Positions 1 through 6,550 of a DNA stretch of 7,058 bases are shown piece by piece. Numbering within the stretch: the first letter of the stretch is position 1; each line of letters opens with the position of its first letter. The translations under genes were made by a program, and so were the position numbers. The DNA is taken from assembly GCA_038317685.1 (NCBI GenBank), contig JBBQBQ010000189.1:1-7058 (forward strand), in the 5' to 3' direction. The DNA is from JBBQBQ01 sp038317685 (GTDB lineage: Bacteria > Desulfobacterota > Desulfuromonadia > Desulfuromonadales > DDH964). Under the pieces are notes generated by a model. The model searched no databases, was not told the origin of the DNA, and worked only from the letters and a program-made list of their open reading frames with translations.

Positions 1-266
1 GGGGCCTCGGCATGACCCTGCTCGCTATGGCCGGCTGGATCGCCAAAGTGGACATGTTCGGCCCTTCCGGAATATTGCCGGCGACCTCCTCGGCGCTGAT
101 TGTCTGCCCGATCGCCTTTTTGATCAATATCGTAGTGTCAAATCTGACCCAGGACAAGGTGACCGCCGAATCGGCCGCCCGGATGGACAACATCCTGCGC
201 AAACTGCACAACATGCCGGGTTACGTCGAAGAAGAGGCGGCCCGGAAGAGTGCTTTCGGCCACTGA
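1..266 (+). CDS. Sodium:solute symporter (acetate permease ActP-like), C-terminal fragment
   Basis: The reading frame is open from the left edge (first whole codon at 3) and stops with TGA at 264-266. The ATG at 12 is internal to a longer gene, because the frame continues upstream and starts inside a hydrophobic segment. About 87 residues are visible: a short hydrophobic stretch, the segment FGPSGILPATSSA, a clear membrane helix (SALIVCPIAFLINIVVSNLT), then a charged cytoplasmic-looking tail rich in Lys, Arg and Glu that ends in SAFGH. This fits the last membrane helix and tail of a sodium:solute symporter. In Geobacter-type bacteria such proteins import acetate or similar carboxylates with Na+ or H+. 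The nearby CBS/DUF294 gene supports this, since such proteins are often encoded beside acetate symporters. Family assignment rests on the hydrophobic pattern and context only. Another multi-helix secondary transporter is possible. Confidence 0.6.
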   Translation, partial: GLGMTLLAMAGWIAKVDMFGPSGILPATSSALIVCPIAFLINIVVSNLTQDKVTAESAARMDNILRKLHNMPGYVEEEAARKSAFGH

Positions 267-290
267 CCAACGCCCCCCGGAGGAGCCGTG

Positions 291-497
291 ATGAAACGCA
301 TCTTCACCCGTCAACGGGTTGCCATGGGATTTGGTGTAACCGGGATCATCCTGATGGGCGTCGATCTTCTCTCCACCCGCAATTTTTTCGTCCACATCGG
401 GGAACTCATGATGGCAAGTCTGCTCTGCCTGGTCATCGCCATAGCCCTGGACCATGGCAGTTCCGACCAAGCCTCTCCCCCGACGCCAGGACCTTGA
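291..497 (+). CDS. Small two-helix membrane protein, function unknown
   Basis: This encodes 68 residues. A strong ribosome binding site (GGAGGAG, 279-285) lies 5 nt before the ATG at 291. An in-frame GTG at 288 is too close to that site, so ATG 291 is preferred. The N-terminus is basic (MKRIFTRQR). Two hydrophobic segments follow, at about residues 10-27 (VAMGFGVTGIILMGVDLL) and 34-54 (IGELMMASLLCLVIAIALD), then a polar, proline-rich tail. The likely topology is a two-pass inner-membrane protein with both ends in the cytoplasm. It starts 24 bp after the symporter stop and is probably co-transcribed with it, so an accessory role to the transporter is plausible but unproven. I do not recognise the family. 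Small DUF4212-type symporter partners have a similar size and two helices, but I cannot confirm homology. Confidence 0.65.
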   Translation: MKRIFTRQRVAMGFGVTGIILMGVDLLSTRNFFVHIGELMMASLLCLVIAIALDHGSSDQASPPTPGP

Positions 498-503
498 AAA
501 AAA

Positions 504-532
504 TTTACTTGCGGCCTGAGCCATGTTAAAAT
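504..532 (+). promoter_or_regulatory. Predicted sigma-70-type promoter for the CBS/DUF294 gene
   Basis: A -35 candidate TTTACT (504-509, 4/6 to consensus) and a -10 candidate TAAAAT (527-532, 5/6) are separated by 17 bp. They lie just after the stop codon of the small membrane protein, in a locally AT-rich stretch. Transcription would begin near 539, leaving a leader of about 84 nt that contains the hairpin at 551-583. The call is by pattern only. Confidence 0.45.
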
Positions 533-550
533 CCAGCCGCATCCTGCGAT

Positions 551-583
551 TGAAAAACCTCCTTCTCGCGGGAGGTCTTTTCA
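551..583 (+). terminator. Bulged hairpin with T-tract: terminator or leader attenuator
   Basis: The arms TGAAAA-ACCTCC (551-562) and GGAGGT-C-TTTTCA (571-583) pair over 12 bp with one bulged C at 577 and an 8-nt loop. The six-pair GC-rich upper stem followed by CTTTT resembles a rho-independent terminator with a short T-tract. It could end the symporter/small-protein transcript. However, the predicted promoter lies upstream of it, so it may instead be an attenuator or stability element in the leader of the gene that starts at 623. The GGAGG in the right arm is a potential Shine-Dalgarno sequence, but it is 48 nt from the start codon and so unlikely to serve it. Confidence 0.5.
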
Positions 584-622
584 TAATAGCCCTCCGGTAC
601 GCCGGGCCCCAGGTCAAGCGCC

Positions 623-2536
623 ATGCCACTGATACGCCACATCCGGGACACTGAACCCTTCAACGCCCTTCCCGAAGCCGTCTTTCAGGATTTGAGCGCT
701 GCGGCAACCCTCCAATCCTTCCCCGCCAACAGCTACATCTTCCAACAGAACGATCCCCCAACGGGATTCCTTTACGTGATCAAGACCGGCCTGGTGGAGA
801 TCATCGTCCAGACCCCCGGCGGAGTGGCGATGGTGGTCGACTACCGGAAGGACGGCCAATTCTTCGGGGGCACCCCGATCTTTACCGGGGAGCCCTATAC
901 CGGTGGGGCGCGGACCGTGAAGCCGACGGAATGCTACCTGGTTCCGCAAGAGATCCTGCAACGCCTGCAACGCGATTACCCACAGGTCAGTGGTTATTTC
1001 ACCCGGGTGGTTCTCTCCCGGGTCCGCGACCTCTATTCCGAAATTATCACCGACTATGGGCAGAAGGCGCTCACGCAGATGGAGGCCTATCCCTTCAAGA
1101 AACGCCTTTCGGAAATCATGGTCACCCCGGTGGAGACCTGCCCGCCCGACGAAAACGCCCAACAGGTGGCAAGGCGCCTGGTGGCAAAGCAGATCGGCTC
1201 GGTCCTGGTGCTTGATGACAACCGCCGCATTCTCGGCATCATCACCAAAAAGGAGTTGGTTGCCAGGGTGATTGCCCCGGAAAACGTGACAGGCAATGAA
1301 CTCCGGGCCGACGAGATCATGACCTCCCATCCTCATGCCATGTCACCAGATACCTACATGTATGAGGCCATGGCCTACATGACCGCCCATCGTATCAAGT
1401 ACCTGGCGGTCATCGACCGGGGGGAACTGGTCGGCATCGTCAGCCTGCGGGAACTGATGCGCTACCGTAGTCAGAAGGCGATGCTGATGCTCGGCAGTGT
1501 CCGGGAAGAGCGGACCTGGGCCGGGCTGGCGGCAATTCGCGGGGAAATCGTTGCGGTCGCCCGCTCCCTCCTCTCGGAATCCCGCAGCACCCCGGAGGTC
1601 ATGGAAATCCTCTCCTACCTCCACCACGGTATCATCAAACGCGTCTATGACCTCTGCATGGAAGAGATGCGAGCGGCGGGCCGGCAGCCGCCTGCGATTC
1701 GCCACTGTTTCCTGATCATGGGGAGCGGCGGCCGGCGCGAGATGCTCCTCAGCCCTGATCAGGACAACGGGTTCATTTTTGAGAATGTTCCGGACGCCCG
1801 GATGCCGGAAGTCGAAGCGTTCTTTCTCCCCTTTTCTGAAAAGATCGTCAATGCCCTCCACCTGATCGGGTACCCGCTCTGCCATGGCCGGGTGATGGCC
1901 AACAACCCGGCCTGGCGCGGTCGGCTCAAGGATTGGCAGAGTCGCATCAAAGACTGGGTGAACAATCCCGAACCGCAGAAAGTCCGTTATTCCTCCATCT
2001 TCTTCGACTTCGCCCCCCTCGCCGGAGACCCGGCCCTGGCCCAGGACCTGCGGGAAATCGTGCACCGGGAAATCCGCGAGTTCCAGGGCTTCCTTTACCA
2101 CATGATGGCCCTCGATCTGCGCTACCGGGTCCCGGTCGGCCTCCTTGGCCGCTTCATTGTCGATAAGGAGGGTCATCACCTCGGGGAATTATCGGTCAAG
2201 GCGGGCGGGAGCATTTACATTGTCGACTGCATCCGGATGTTTGCCCTGGAGAAGGAACTCTCGGAGATTACCACCCTCGACCGCCTCAAGGCCTTGGTGG
2301 GACGCAACGTCTTTTCACCGGAGACTGCCGAACATATCCGGGCCGCCTTCGAGGCCCTCTCCTTCCTGCGCCTGCGCAACGAAATTGCCCGGATCGACGC
2401 CGGCCGGACGCCAAGCCATTATCTCGACCCCCACCAACTGAACAAGAACGAGCAGGATCTTCTGCGCGAATCGTTCCACGCCGTCACCAAACTGCAGGAT
2501 GCCACCAAACGCCACTTCTCCCGCACCCCCTTCTAA
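623..2536 (+). CDS. cNMP-binding/CBS/DUF294 putative nucleotidyltransferase signalling protein
   Basis: This encodes 637 residues. ATG 623 is the first start after the in-frame stop at 587. The Shine-Dalgarno sequence is weak (AGG, 611-613). Domains in order are: a cyclic-nucleotide-binding-like domain at about residues 12-115; two CBS domains at about 165-217 and 232-284; a DUF294 nucleotidyltransferase core at about 335-400 with the hallmark GSGGRRE (367-373) and DQDNGF (379-384), where the acidic residues would bind metal; and a helical substrate-binding C-terminal domain (DUF294_C) to about 630. No signal peptide or membrane segment is seen, so it should be cytosolic. The family resembles GlnD/GlnE-type nucleotidyltransferases. 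CBS domains usually sense adenine nucleotides, and the N-terminal domain may bind a nucleotide or simply be structural. Substrate and target are unknown. Its position after a symporter suggests it tunes carboxylate uptake or acetyl-CoA metabolism to energy state, which is inference. It appears intact and full length. Confidence 0.88.
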   Translation: MPLIRHIRDTEPFNALPEAVFQDLSAAATLQSFPANSYIFQQNDPPTGFLYVIKTGLVEIIVQTPGGVAMVVDYRKDGQFFGGTPIFTGEPYTGGARTVKPTECYLVPQEILQRLQRDYPQVSGYFTRVVLSRVRDLYSEIITDYGQKALTQMEAYPFKKRLSEIMVTPVETCPPDENAQQVARRLVAKQIGSVLVLDDNRRILGIITKKELVARVIAPENVTGNELRADEIMTSHPHAMSPDTYMYEAMAYMTAHRIKYLAVIDRGELVGIVSLRELMRYRSQKAMLMLGSVREERTWAGLAAIRGEIVAVARSLLSESRSTPEVMEILSYLHHGIIKRVYDLCMEEMRAAGRQPPAIRHCFLIMGSGGRREMLLSPDQDNGFIFENVPDARMPEVEAFFLPFSEKIVNALHLIGYPLCHGRVMANNPAWRGRLKDWQSRIKDWVNNPEPQKVRYSSIFFDFAPLAGDPALAQDLREIVHREIREFQGFLYHMMALDLRYRVPVGLLGRFIVDKEGHHLGELSVKAGGSIYIVDCIRMFALEKELSEITTLDRLKALVGRNVFSPETAEHIRAAFEALSFLRLRNEIARIDAGRTPSHYLDPHQLNKNEQDLLRESFHAVTKLQDATKRHFSRTPF

Positions 2537-2555
2537 GCGGCGCGGCCGCGGCGCT
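2536..2555. other. GC-rich palindrome in the convergent intergenic spacer
   Basis: CGCGGCCGCG (2541-2550) is a perfect palindrome. It is extended by AGCG (2536-2539) and CGCT (2552-2555) after one mismatched pair (G2540/G2551). It lies at the stop of the DUF294 gene, about 85 bp past the hydA stop on the other strand. It could slow transcription from both converging operons. There is no T-tract on either strand, so it is not a standard intrinsic terminator. The rest of the 2537-2638 spacer shows only a weak four-pair CCCC/GGGG hairpin at 2579-2590. Confidence 0.25.
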
Positions 2556-2638
2556 CTAACCATCCTTCGTTCCCGCATCCCCTTGAGGGGCACCTCGTTC
2601 CTCGAAATACCGGATTTCTTGCCTCCGGGCCGGCTTGA

Positions 2639-3928
2639 TCAGTCTGCAGAACTCCTGCCTTTCAATATTCTCCCGGAGCAAACCGGATCGCCGGGACCTT
2701 TGATGATATGCACGGCGCAGGAGATGCAGGGATCGAAGGCGCGGATGATCCAGGCGGCGCGGCGGCGCAGCTCCTCTTCATCAATCACCCCTCGCAGGTC
2801 TTCCAGCAATTGAAGTTCCATGGCCACCTGGTTGACGGCAGTCGGCGTCACAATGTCAGCGATCGCCACCCGGCCAAACTCATCAAGGACATAATGATGG
2901 ATGAGCAGCCCCCTCGGTGCTTCCATCGCCGCGGTCCCCATTCCGCCATCCGGCTTGACCGGGACCAGCAGTGGCGCATCGCCGGGGAATCGGCCCAACT
3001 CTTCCAGCAGGCTCGAGCAGCGCGCCAAGGTGAGGGACAGCTCCCGGGCCTGGGCACCATTGTTGCCATAGATGCCGGGAGGAAGCCGGACGGAATCTCG
3101 CCCCGCCAATTCGTGGCGGGCCAGGGCGCCGGTCAACCAGACCTGCTGGCGGGAGCCGGACTGCTTGGCCTGGGAGTGGGAGACGACCCGTTCCCCGAGG
3201 AGTTCCCGGTAATCCGAGACGGGGATGCGGCGTCCATCCGAGAGGGACAGGAAGTCCCCCCCCAGGACCAATTTGCCGTCTCCCGCGACTGCCAGGCGGG
3301 TGCCGACGGCCGGTGCGGCGGAAGGATAGCTGCCGGGGTCCAGAAAACTGTCCAAAAGCCCCGGCAGCGTCTCCTGCCAGCGGGCCAGGGAACCTGCGAG
3401 TTCGGCTGTCGCCTGGGGGGAGGGACGGTAAAGAATTCCGCCGACTTCGACATTGATCGGGTGGATGATCCTCCCCCCGGCCACCTCCTGAATCCGGTTT
3501 CCGAGACGTTTCAGTTCGAGCCCGGCGACGGCGAGAGGGTGGCCGTCCCGAGCCAGCGTCAGAATGTCGGGGGTTCCCGCCAGGTCAGGGAGGACCAGAC
3601 AGAAGAGGTGGAGAGCGTGACTGGCGAGGTGGCCGCCCAGGACCAGCAGTTCCCTCACCACCTCGGCTGCCGGAGGAACGGTCACCCCCAGCGCCTGTTC
3701 CAGAGCGCGGGCAGACGCCACCCGATGGACCGCGGTACAGATCGAGCAAATCCTGCAGACCAGCGCCGGCACCTCTGCGAAACTGCGCCCCAGGAGCAAC
3801 CCTTCAAAGAGCCGCAACGGCTCATTGAGAGAGACCCGGACGTCGTGCAGCTCTCCATGCTGGAGGATCAAGTCCACCCGTCCGTGCCCCTCGACCCGGG
3901 TCAGGGGCTCCAGGGTCAAGACTTTCAT
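2639..3928 (-). CDS. hydA: Group 3b [NiFe]-hydrogenase large (alpha) subunit
   Basis: This encodes 429 residues, close to the roughly 428 of Pyrococcus furiosus HydA. It carries the Ni-Fe active site that interconverts H2 with protons and electrons. The N-terminal motif TRVEGHG (10-16) is followed by the L1 motif RICSIC (59-64, Cys61 and Cys64). The L2 motif is DPCISCAVH (399-407, Cys401 and Cys404). These four cysteines are the expected Ni ligands. APRGLLIHHYVLDE also matches the family. The start ATG overlaps the hydD stop (ATGA) and has a GGAGG site 4 nt upstream. In this family an endopeptidase cuts after the His of the L2 motif once Ni is inserted. Here 22 residues follow His407, including an extra Cys at 417. 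No signal peptide is present, and cytoplasmic location fits group 3. This is the last gene of the operon; no protease gene follows before the convergent DUF294 gene. The symbol follows Pyrococcus usage and does not mean the [FeFe] enzyme. Confidence 0.93.
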   Translation of the reverse strand: MKVLTLEPLTRVEGHGRVDLILQHGELHDVRVSLNEPLRLFEGLLLGRSFAEVPALVCRICSICTAVHRVASARALEQALGVTVPPAAEVVRELLVLGGHLASHALHLFCLVLPDLAGTPDILTLARDGHPLAVAGLELKRLGNRIQEVAGGRIIHPINVEVGGILYRPSPQATAELAGSLARWQETLPGLLDSFLDPGSYPSAAPAVGTRLAVAGDGKLVLGGDFLSLSDGRRIPVSDYRELLGERVVSHSQAKQSGSRQQVWLTGALARHELAGRDSVRLPPGIYGNNGAQARELSLTLARCSSLLEELGRFPGDAPLLVPVKPDGGMGTAAMEAPRGLLIHHYVLDEFGRVAIADIVTPTAVNQVAMELQLLEDLRGVIDEEELRRRAAWIIRAFDPCISCAVHIIKGPGDPVCSGRILKGRSSAD

Positions 3929-4662
3929 GCCCCCTCCCCGATGAAACGTCCCATCCGTGATCGGATCTCCCTTTCGCCGAGCCCGGCGTCCAGCAGCAGG
4001 CGAAAAGCCTCCGCCCGGTTGGCTTCAGGAACCAGCCCCCGGCACCCTTCGCAGATCACTCCGAAGGAAGGACAGCGCGCTTCGCAACCGGCGAGGGTGA
4101 TCGGTCCCAGGCAGGGTTGCCGACGTTCGATCAGCAGGCAGAGGTTCTCCCGCTGCCGGCATTCCATGCAGACCGGGTAGTCGGGTAAGAGCGGCAGACC
4201 GCCTCGTTCCAAAGCACCGAAGAGCGCCACCAGTTCCGCGGTTTCGGGAGGGCAACCGGGCAGACCCAGGTCGACTGGCACAAAGCGTTCCAGCGGTTGA
4301 GGCGGAAAGGTCGGCCGCGCCTCTGCCCCTTCTCCGTAGACCTTTCGACAAAGGGTGAAGCGATCGGTTCGCCCCAGGGCGTTGATGCCGCCGGTGAGGG
4401 CGCAGGCACCCACGGCCACCAGAACTCGCGCCCTTCGCCGCAACGCCAGCAATTCGGTCAAGTCCTCGGGCCGGGAGATCGATCCCTCCACCAGCACCAG
4501 GTCCAGAGCCCCCCCAGGGTCGGTAGCCGAATTGATCAACCCGAAAAAGACCGGTTCGAGGCGTCTGGCAAGCTGCGGCAGTGCGTCTTCGCTGTTGAGA
4601 AGCGCCAGCTGGCAACCGCTGCAGGAAGCAAAACGGGCATAACCGAACCGCAAAGGGGGCAT
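3925..4662 (-). CDS. hydD: Group 3b [NiFe]-hydrogenase small (delta) subunit
   Basis: This encodes 245 residues. It relays electrons between HydA and the HydB/HydG module. It opens with the short-form small-subunit motif ASCSGCQ (Cys14, Cys17). With Cys87 (GACALTGG) and Cys137 (GLPGCPP), these would bind the proximal [4Fe-4S] cluster. A C-terminal ferredoxin-like part supplies Cys165, 168, 175 and 184, then Cys193, 197, 204 and 207, enough for two more [4Fe-4S] clusters. There is no Tat signal, as expected for a cytoplasmic group 3 enzyme and unlike group 1 uptake hydrogenases. The ATG at 4662 lies one base past the hydG stop (TGACATG), with GGAG 8-10 nt upstream. Its own stop overlaps the hydA start. 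It is slightly shorter than the Pyrococcus homologue (about 261 residues) but retains every expected cluster ligand. Cys105 is additional. Confidence 0.92.
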   Translation of the reverse strand: MPPLRFGYARFASCSGCQLALLNSEDALPQLARRLEPVFFGLINSATDPGGALDLVLVEGSISRPEDLTELLALRRRARVLVAVGACALTGGINALGRTDRFTLCRKVYGEGAEARPTFPPQPLERFVPVDLGLPGCPPETAELVALFGALERGGLPLLPDYPVCMECRQRENLCLLIERRQPCLGPITLAGCEARCPSFGVICEGCRGLVPEANRAEAFRLLLDAGLGEREIRSRMGRFIGEGA

Positions 4663-4663
4663 G

Positions 4664-5491
4664 TCAGATCGCTCCGTCGATGGCGCGCAAACGGGTCAGA
4701 GGGAAGACCGGGCCATCCTGGCAGATGAAGGTCCCTCCGGTTACGCAGTGACAACATTGTCCGATGCCGCACTGCATGCGTCGTTCAAGGGTGGCAAAGA
4801 TTCGCTCGGGGGGAAAACCGAGGGCGGCTAATTCCTCGAGGACACACGAGTACAAAACGGGAGGGCCGCAGACGGCGACGGTGGTTTGCCCCGGGGTGCA
4901 GGTCAGGCCATCGAGCAATTCCGTGACCAGTCCGACCCTGCAACTGGCGACATTCATCCCCCAGGGGAGTTCGACCGCAAAATCGACGGAAAACCGGACC
5001 CGAACCAGGCCTTGCGCCGCCAGTGCCACCAACTCGTCATGAAACAACAAAGTCGCGGGTTCCCGGCTACCGTAAAGGAGGGTGATTTCGCCGAATTCGG
5101 CGCGGCGATCAAGCAACCGCCGCAACAAGCCCATCAACGGTGCCATGCCAAGCCCTCCGGCCAGGAGCAGGACGTCGCGACCGGTAAACTGGTCGATGGG
5201 GAACCCGTTGCCAAAGGGTCCCCGCAGCCCAACCGGGACCCCTTCCCGTAACCGGTAAAGGGCCGAAGTGACCCGCCCGGTGCGGCGGATGCACGACTCG
5301 AAGGCGCGGCCTTCCCCGCAGCGGCTTGGGGAGACCGGAAAGGCCCCCACCCCGGCGATGGAGAGCTCCACGAATTGCCCCGGCTCAATTTGGATGTCGT
5401 GCACTGGCCGAATCCGAAAGACATGGTGATCAGCCACCCGCTGGTCGATGGCTTCGATCACCGCCGGTTGCGGCAAGAAATCGATCTTCAC
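4664..5491 (-). CDS. hydG: Hydrogenase gamma subunit, FAD/NAD(P)-binding oxidoreductase with [2Fe-2S] cluster
   Basis: This encodes 275 residues starting at GTG 5491, which overlaps the hydB stop (GTGA) and has a very strong Shine-Dalgarno sequence (GGAGGAGGAG, 5496-5505) 4 nt upstream. The frame is open to 5563, but the extra 24 residues would overlap hydB and are not family-like. The protein resembles ferredoxin-NADP reductases and PyrK (dihydroorotate dehydrogenase electron-transfer subunit). It has a beta-barrel FAD domain (FPVSPS at 51-56, GPFGNGFP at 91-98), an NAD(P) domain (LLLAGGLGMAP at 108-118, VCGPPVLY at 207-214) and a C-terminal [2Fe-2S] site with Cys241, 246, 249 and 257 (C-x4-C-x2-C-x7-C). 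It passes electrons between NAD(P)(H) and the HydB clusters. Group 3b enzymes usually favour NADP(H), but the sequence alone does not fix this. It is not the [FeFe]-hydrogenase maturase of the same name. Confidence 0.92.
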   Translation of the reverse strand: MKIDFLPQPAVIEAIDQRVADHHVFRIRPVHDIQIEPGQFVELSIAGVGAFPVSPSRCGEGRAFESCIRRTGRVTSALYRLREGVPVGLRGPFGNGFPIDQFTGRDVLLLAGGLGMAPLMGLLRRLLDRRAEFGEITLLYGSREPATLLFHDELVALAAQGLVRVRFSVDFAVELPWGMNVASCRVGLVTELLDGLTCTPGQTTVAVCGPPVLYSCVLEELAALGFPPERIFATLERRMQCGIGQCCHCVTGGTFICQDGPVFPLTRLRAIDGAI

Positions 5492-6435
5492 CGGGCTCCT
5501 CCTCCAACAAGTTGATCGAGCAGCTGGGTCAGATCGATTCCGACCGGGCAGGCCTGCCGGCAACGGCCGCAGTCGACGCAGGAAGAACGCCCCCTCAAGG
5601 AGCCGAAACCGAGCAGCTTATGCTCAAAACGAAATTGCAGCCGCTCGGCCCGGGTCGGACGAAAATTGTGTCCTCCTGCAACCAGCCCATGACTCGGGAA
5701 AAAGCAATTATCCCAACTGCGCCGGCGTGCCGCCGCCCCGGCCGCATCGACCAGGTCGGAGACCGCATAACAGTAATAAGTCGGGCAGACCGCGGAGCAG
5801 GCGCCGCAGGACAGACAACGTTCCGCAACCTCCTTCCAAAAGGGAGCTTCCCGGGAAGATAAGAATCGCTCCTGAAGGTCGTCTGGCAACGGCGGAAGCG
5901 GGAGCGGCCGGCAGGCCTCAGGCAAGGGCCCGGCGGCGGCCCTTATCCCTGCTCTGGCCAGGCAGGCGGCACCGGCTGAAGAATTTTGATGTACTGATTC
6001 TCCCTGAAGGAAGAGGTCAAAGAGGAACGGTTCATTAAAGGGGCGACAGCTGCAGAGGCTTCCGGGTCGACATGGGACCCCGACCAGAAAGAGCTTTTCC
6101 CGGCGCTTCTGATATCCCACGTCTTCGGCGAAGACTTGATCGAGATATCCGACCGCCGCCAGATCGCAGGGGGCCAGCCCCACCATCGCCAGCCCCTCAC
6201 TGGGGACCGCAGGCTTTGCCAGACCCTGCCGCTCATCCCAGAGAGTACCCGTGGGCGGGAGCAAAAACTTTTTCACGGAGATGAGCGGTAGGAGTGCGTC
6301 GGACTCCTCCGACCAATGTGACAACAGCTGCAGGCGTACCACCCCATCCGCGCCGCAAACCGGCCCAAAAATCTGGTAATCGGTGGCAAGGGCTGTCCAG
6401 ATCTGGTCCCGAACCTTGGGGGGTGTTCCGGTCAT
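5488..6435 (-). CDS. hydB: Hydrogenase beta subunit, double [4Fe-4S] electron-transfer protein
   Basis: This encodes 315 residues. The start at ATG 6435 has an AGAGGG site (6440-6445) 4 nt upstream. It is the first gene of the operon. The N-terminal half carries the sulfhydrogenase-beta signatures KKFLLPP (55-61), APCDLAAV (88-95) and YQKRREK (108-114), followed by a cysteine-rich SLCSC (126-130). The C-terminal half binds two [4Fe-4S] clusters, at Cys207/210/213/217 and Cys286/289/292/296 (both C-x2-C-x2-C-x3-CP). Between them lies LVAGGHNFRPTRAER (251-265), typical of this subunit. It links HydG to HydD. It is shorter than Pyrococcus HydB (about 367 residues). Around residues 143-153 the frame reads poorly, while the +1 frame reads like the expected strand, so a compensated frameshift is possible. 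Position 221 is Tyr in CPTYYCY, where my recollection of homologues is Cys. Function looks retained, because all eight cluster ligands are present. Confidence 0.88.
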   Translation of the reverse strand: MTGTPPKVRDQIWTALATDYQIFGPVCGADGVVRLQLLSHWSEESDALLPLISVKKFLLPPTGTLWDERQGLAKPAVPSEGLAMVGLAPCDLAAVGYLDQVFAEDVGYQKRREKLFLVGVPCRPGSLCSCRPFNEPFLFDLFLQGESVHQNSSAGAACLARAGIRAAAGPLPEACRPLPLPPLPDDLQERFLSSREAPFWKEVAERCLSCGACSAVCPTYYCYAVSDLVDAAGAAARRRSWDNCFFPSHGLVAGGHNFRPTRAERLQFRFEHKLLGFGSLRGRSSCVDCGRCRQACPVGIDLTQLLDQLVGGGAR

Positions 6436-6467
6436 CGTTCCCTCTTTTGGCCATTAAGACTTCCCCC

Positions 6468-6495
6468 ATTCTATCATCAGCGATCCCCCCGGCAA
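6468..6495 (-). promoter_or_regulatory. Predicted sigma-70-type promoter of the hydBGDA operon
   Basis: Reading leftward, the -35 candidate is TTGCCG (6495-6490, 4/6 to consensus) and the -10 candidate is TAGAAT (6473-6468, 5/6), with a 16-bp spacer. Transcription would start near 6461, giving a leader of about 25 nt before ATG 6435. No clear operator, FNR-like site or -24/-12 element was noticed. The IS21 end begins only about 45 bp upstream of the -35. Confidence 0.5.
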
Positions 6496-6550
6496 CCCAC
6501 CCGCAGCTCCTTTCCAGTGACGGAACTGCTCCACGCTGGTAGACTGCGTA

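Noticed and set aside
614..2179. Two long minus-strand frames (614-1336 and 1343-2179) under the DUF294 gene
   Set aside because: They mirror a well-supported gene with clear domains. Their products are His/Asp/Gly-rich and typical of reverse-strand shadows.
2579..2590. CCCC/GGGG hairpin as the terminator of hydA or the DUF294 gene
   Set aside because: The stem is only four base pairs and has no T-tract on either strand.
2708..4180. A 490-codon open frame on the + strand, antisense to hydA and hydD
   Set aside because: Its product is low-complexity (rich in Gly, Gln, Arg and Pro) with no recognisable domain. It lies fully over genes with clear catalytic motifs, and long antisense frames are expected in GC-rich coding DNA.
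5492..5563. Upstream ATG at 5563 as the hydG start
   Set aside because: It would overlap hydB by 76 bp and add an Arg/Pro-rich stretch unlike the family. GTG 5491 has a much stronger ribosome binding site and the GTGA overlap typical of this operon.
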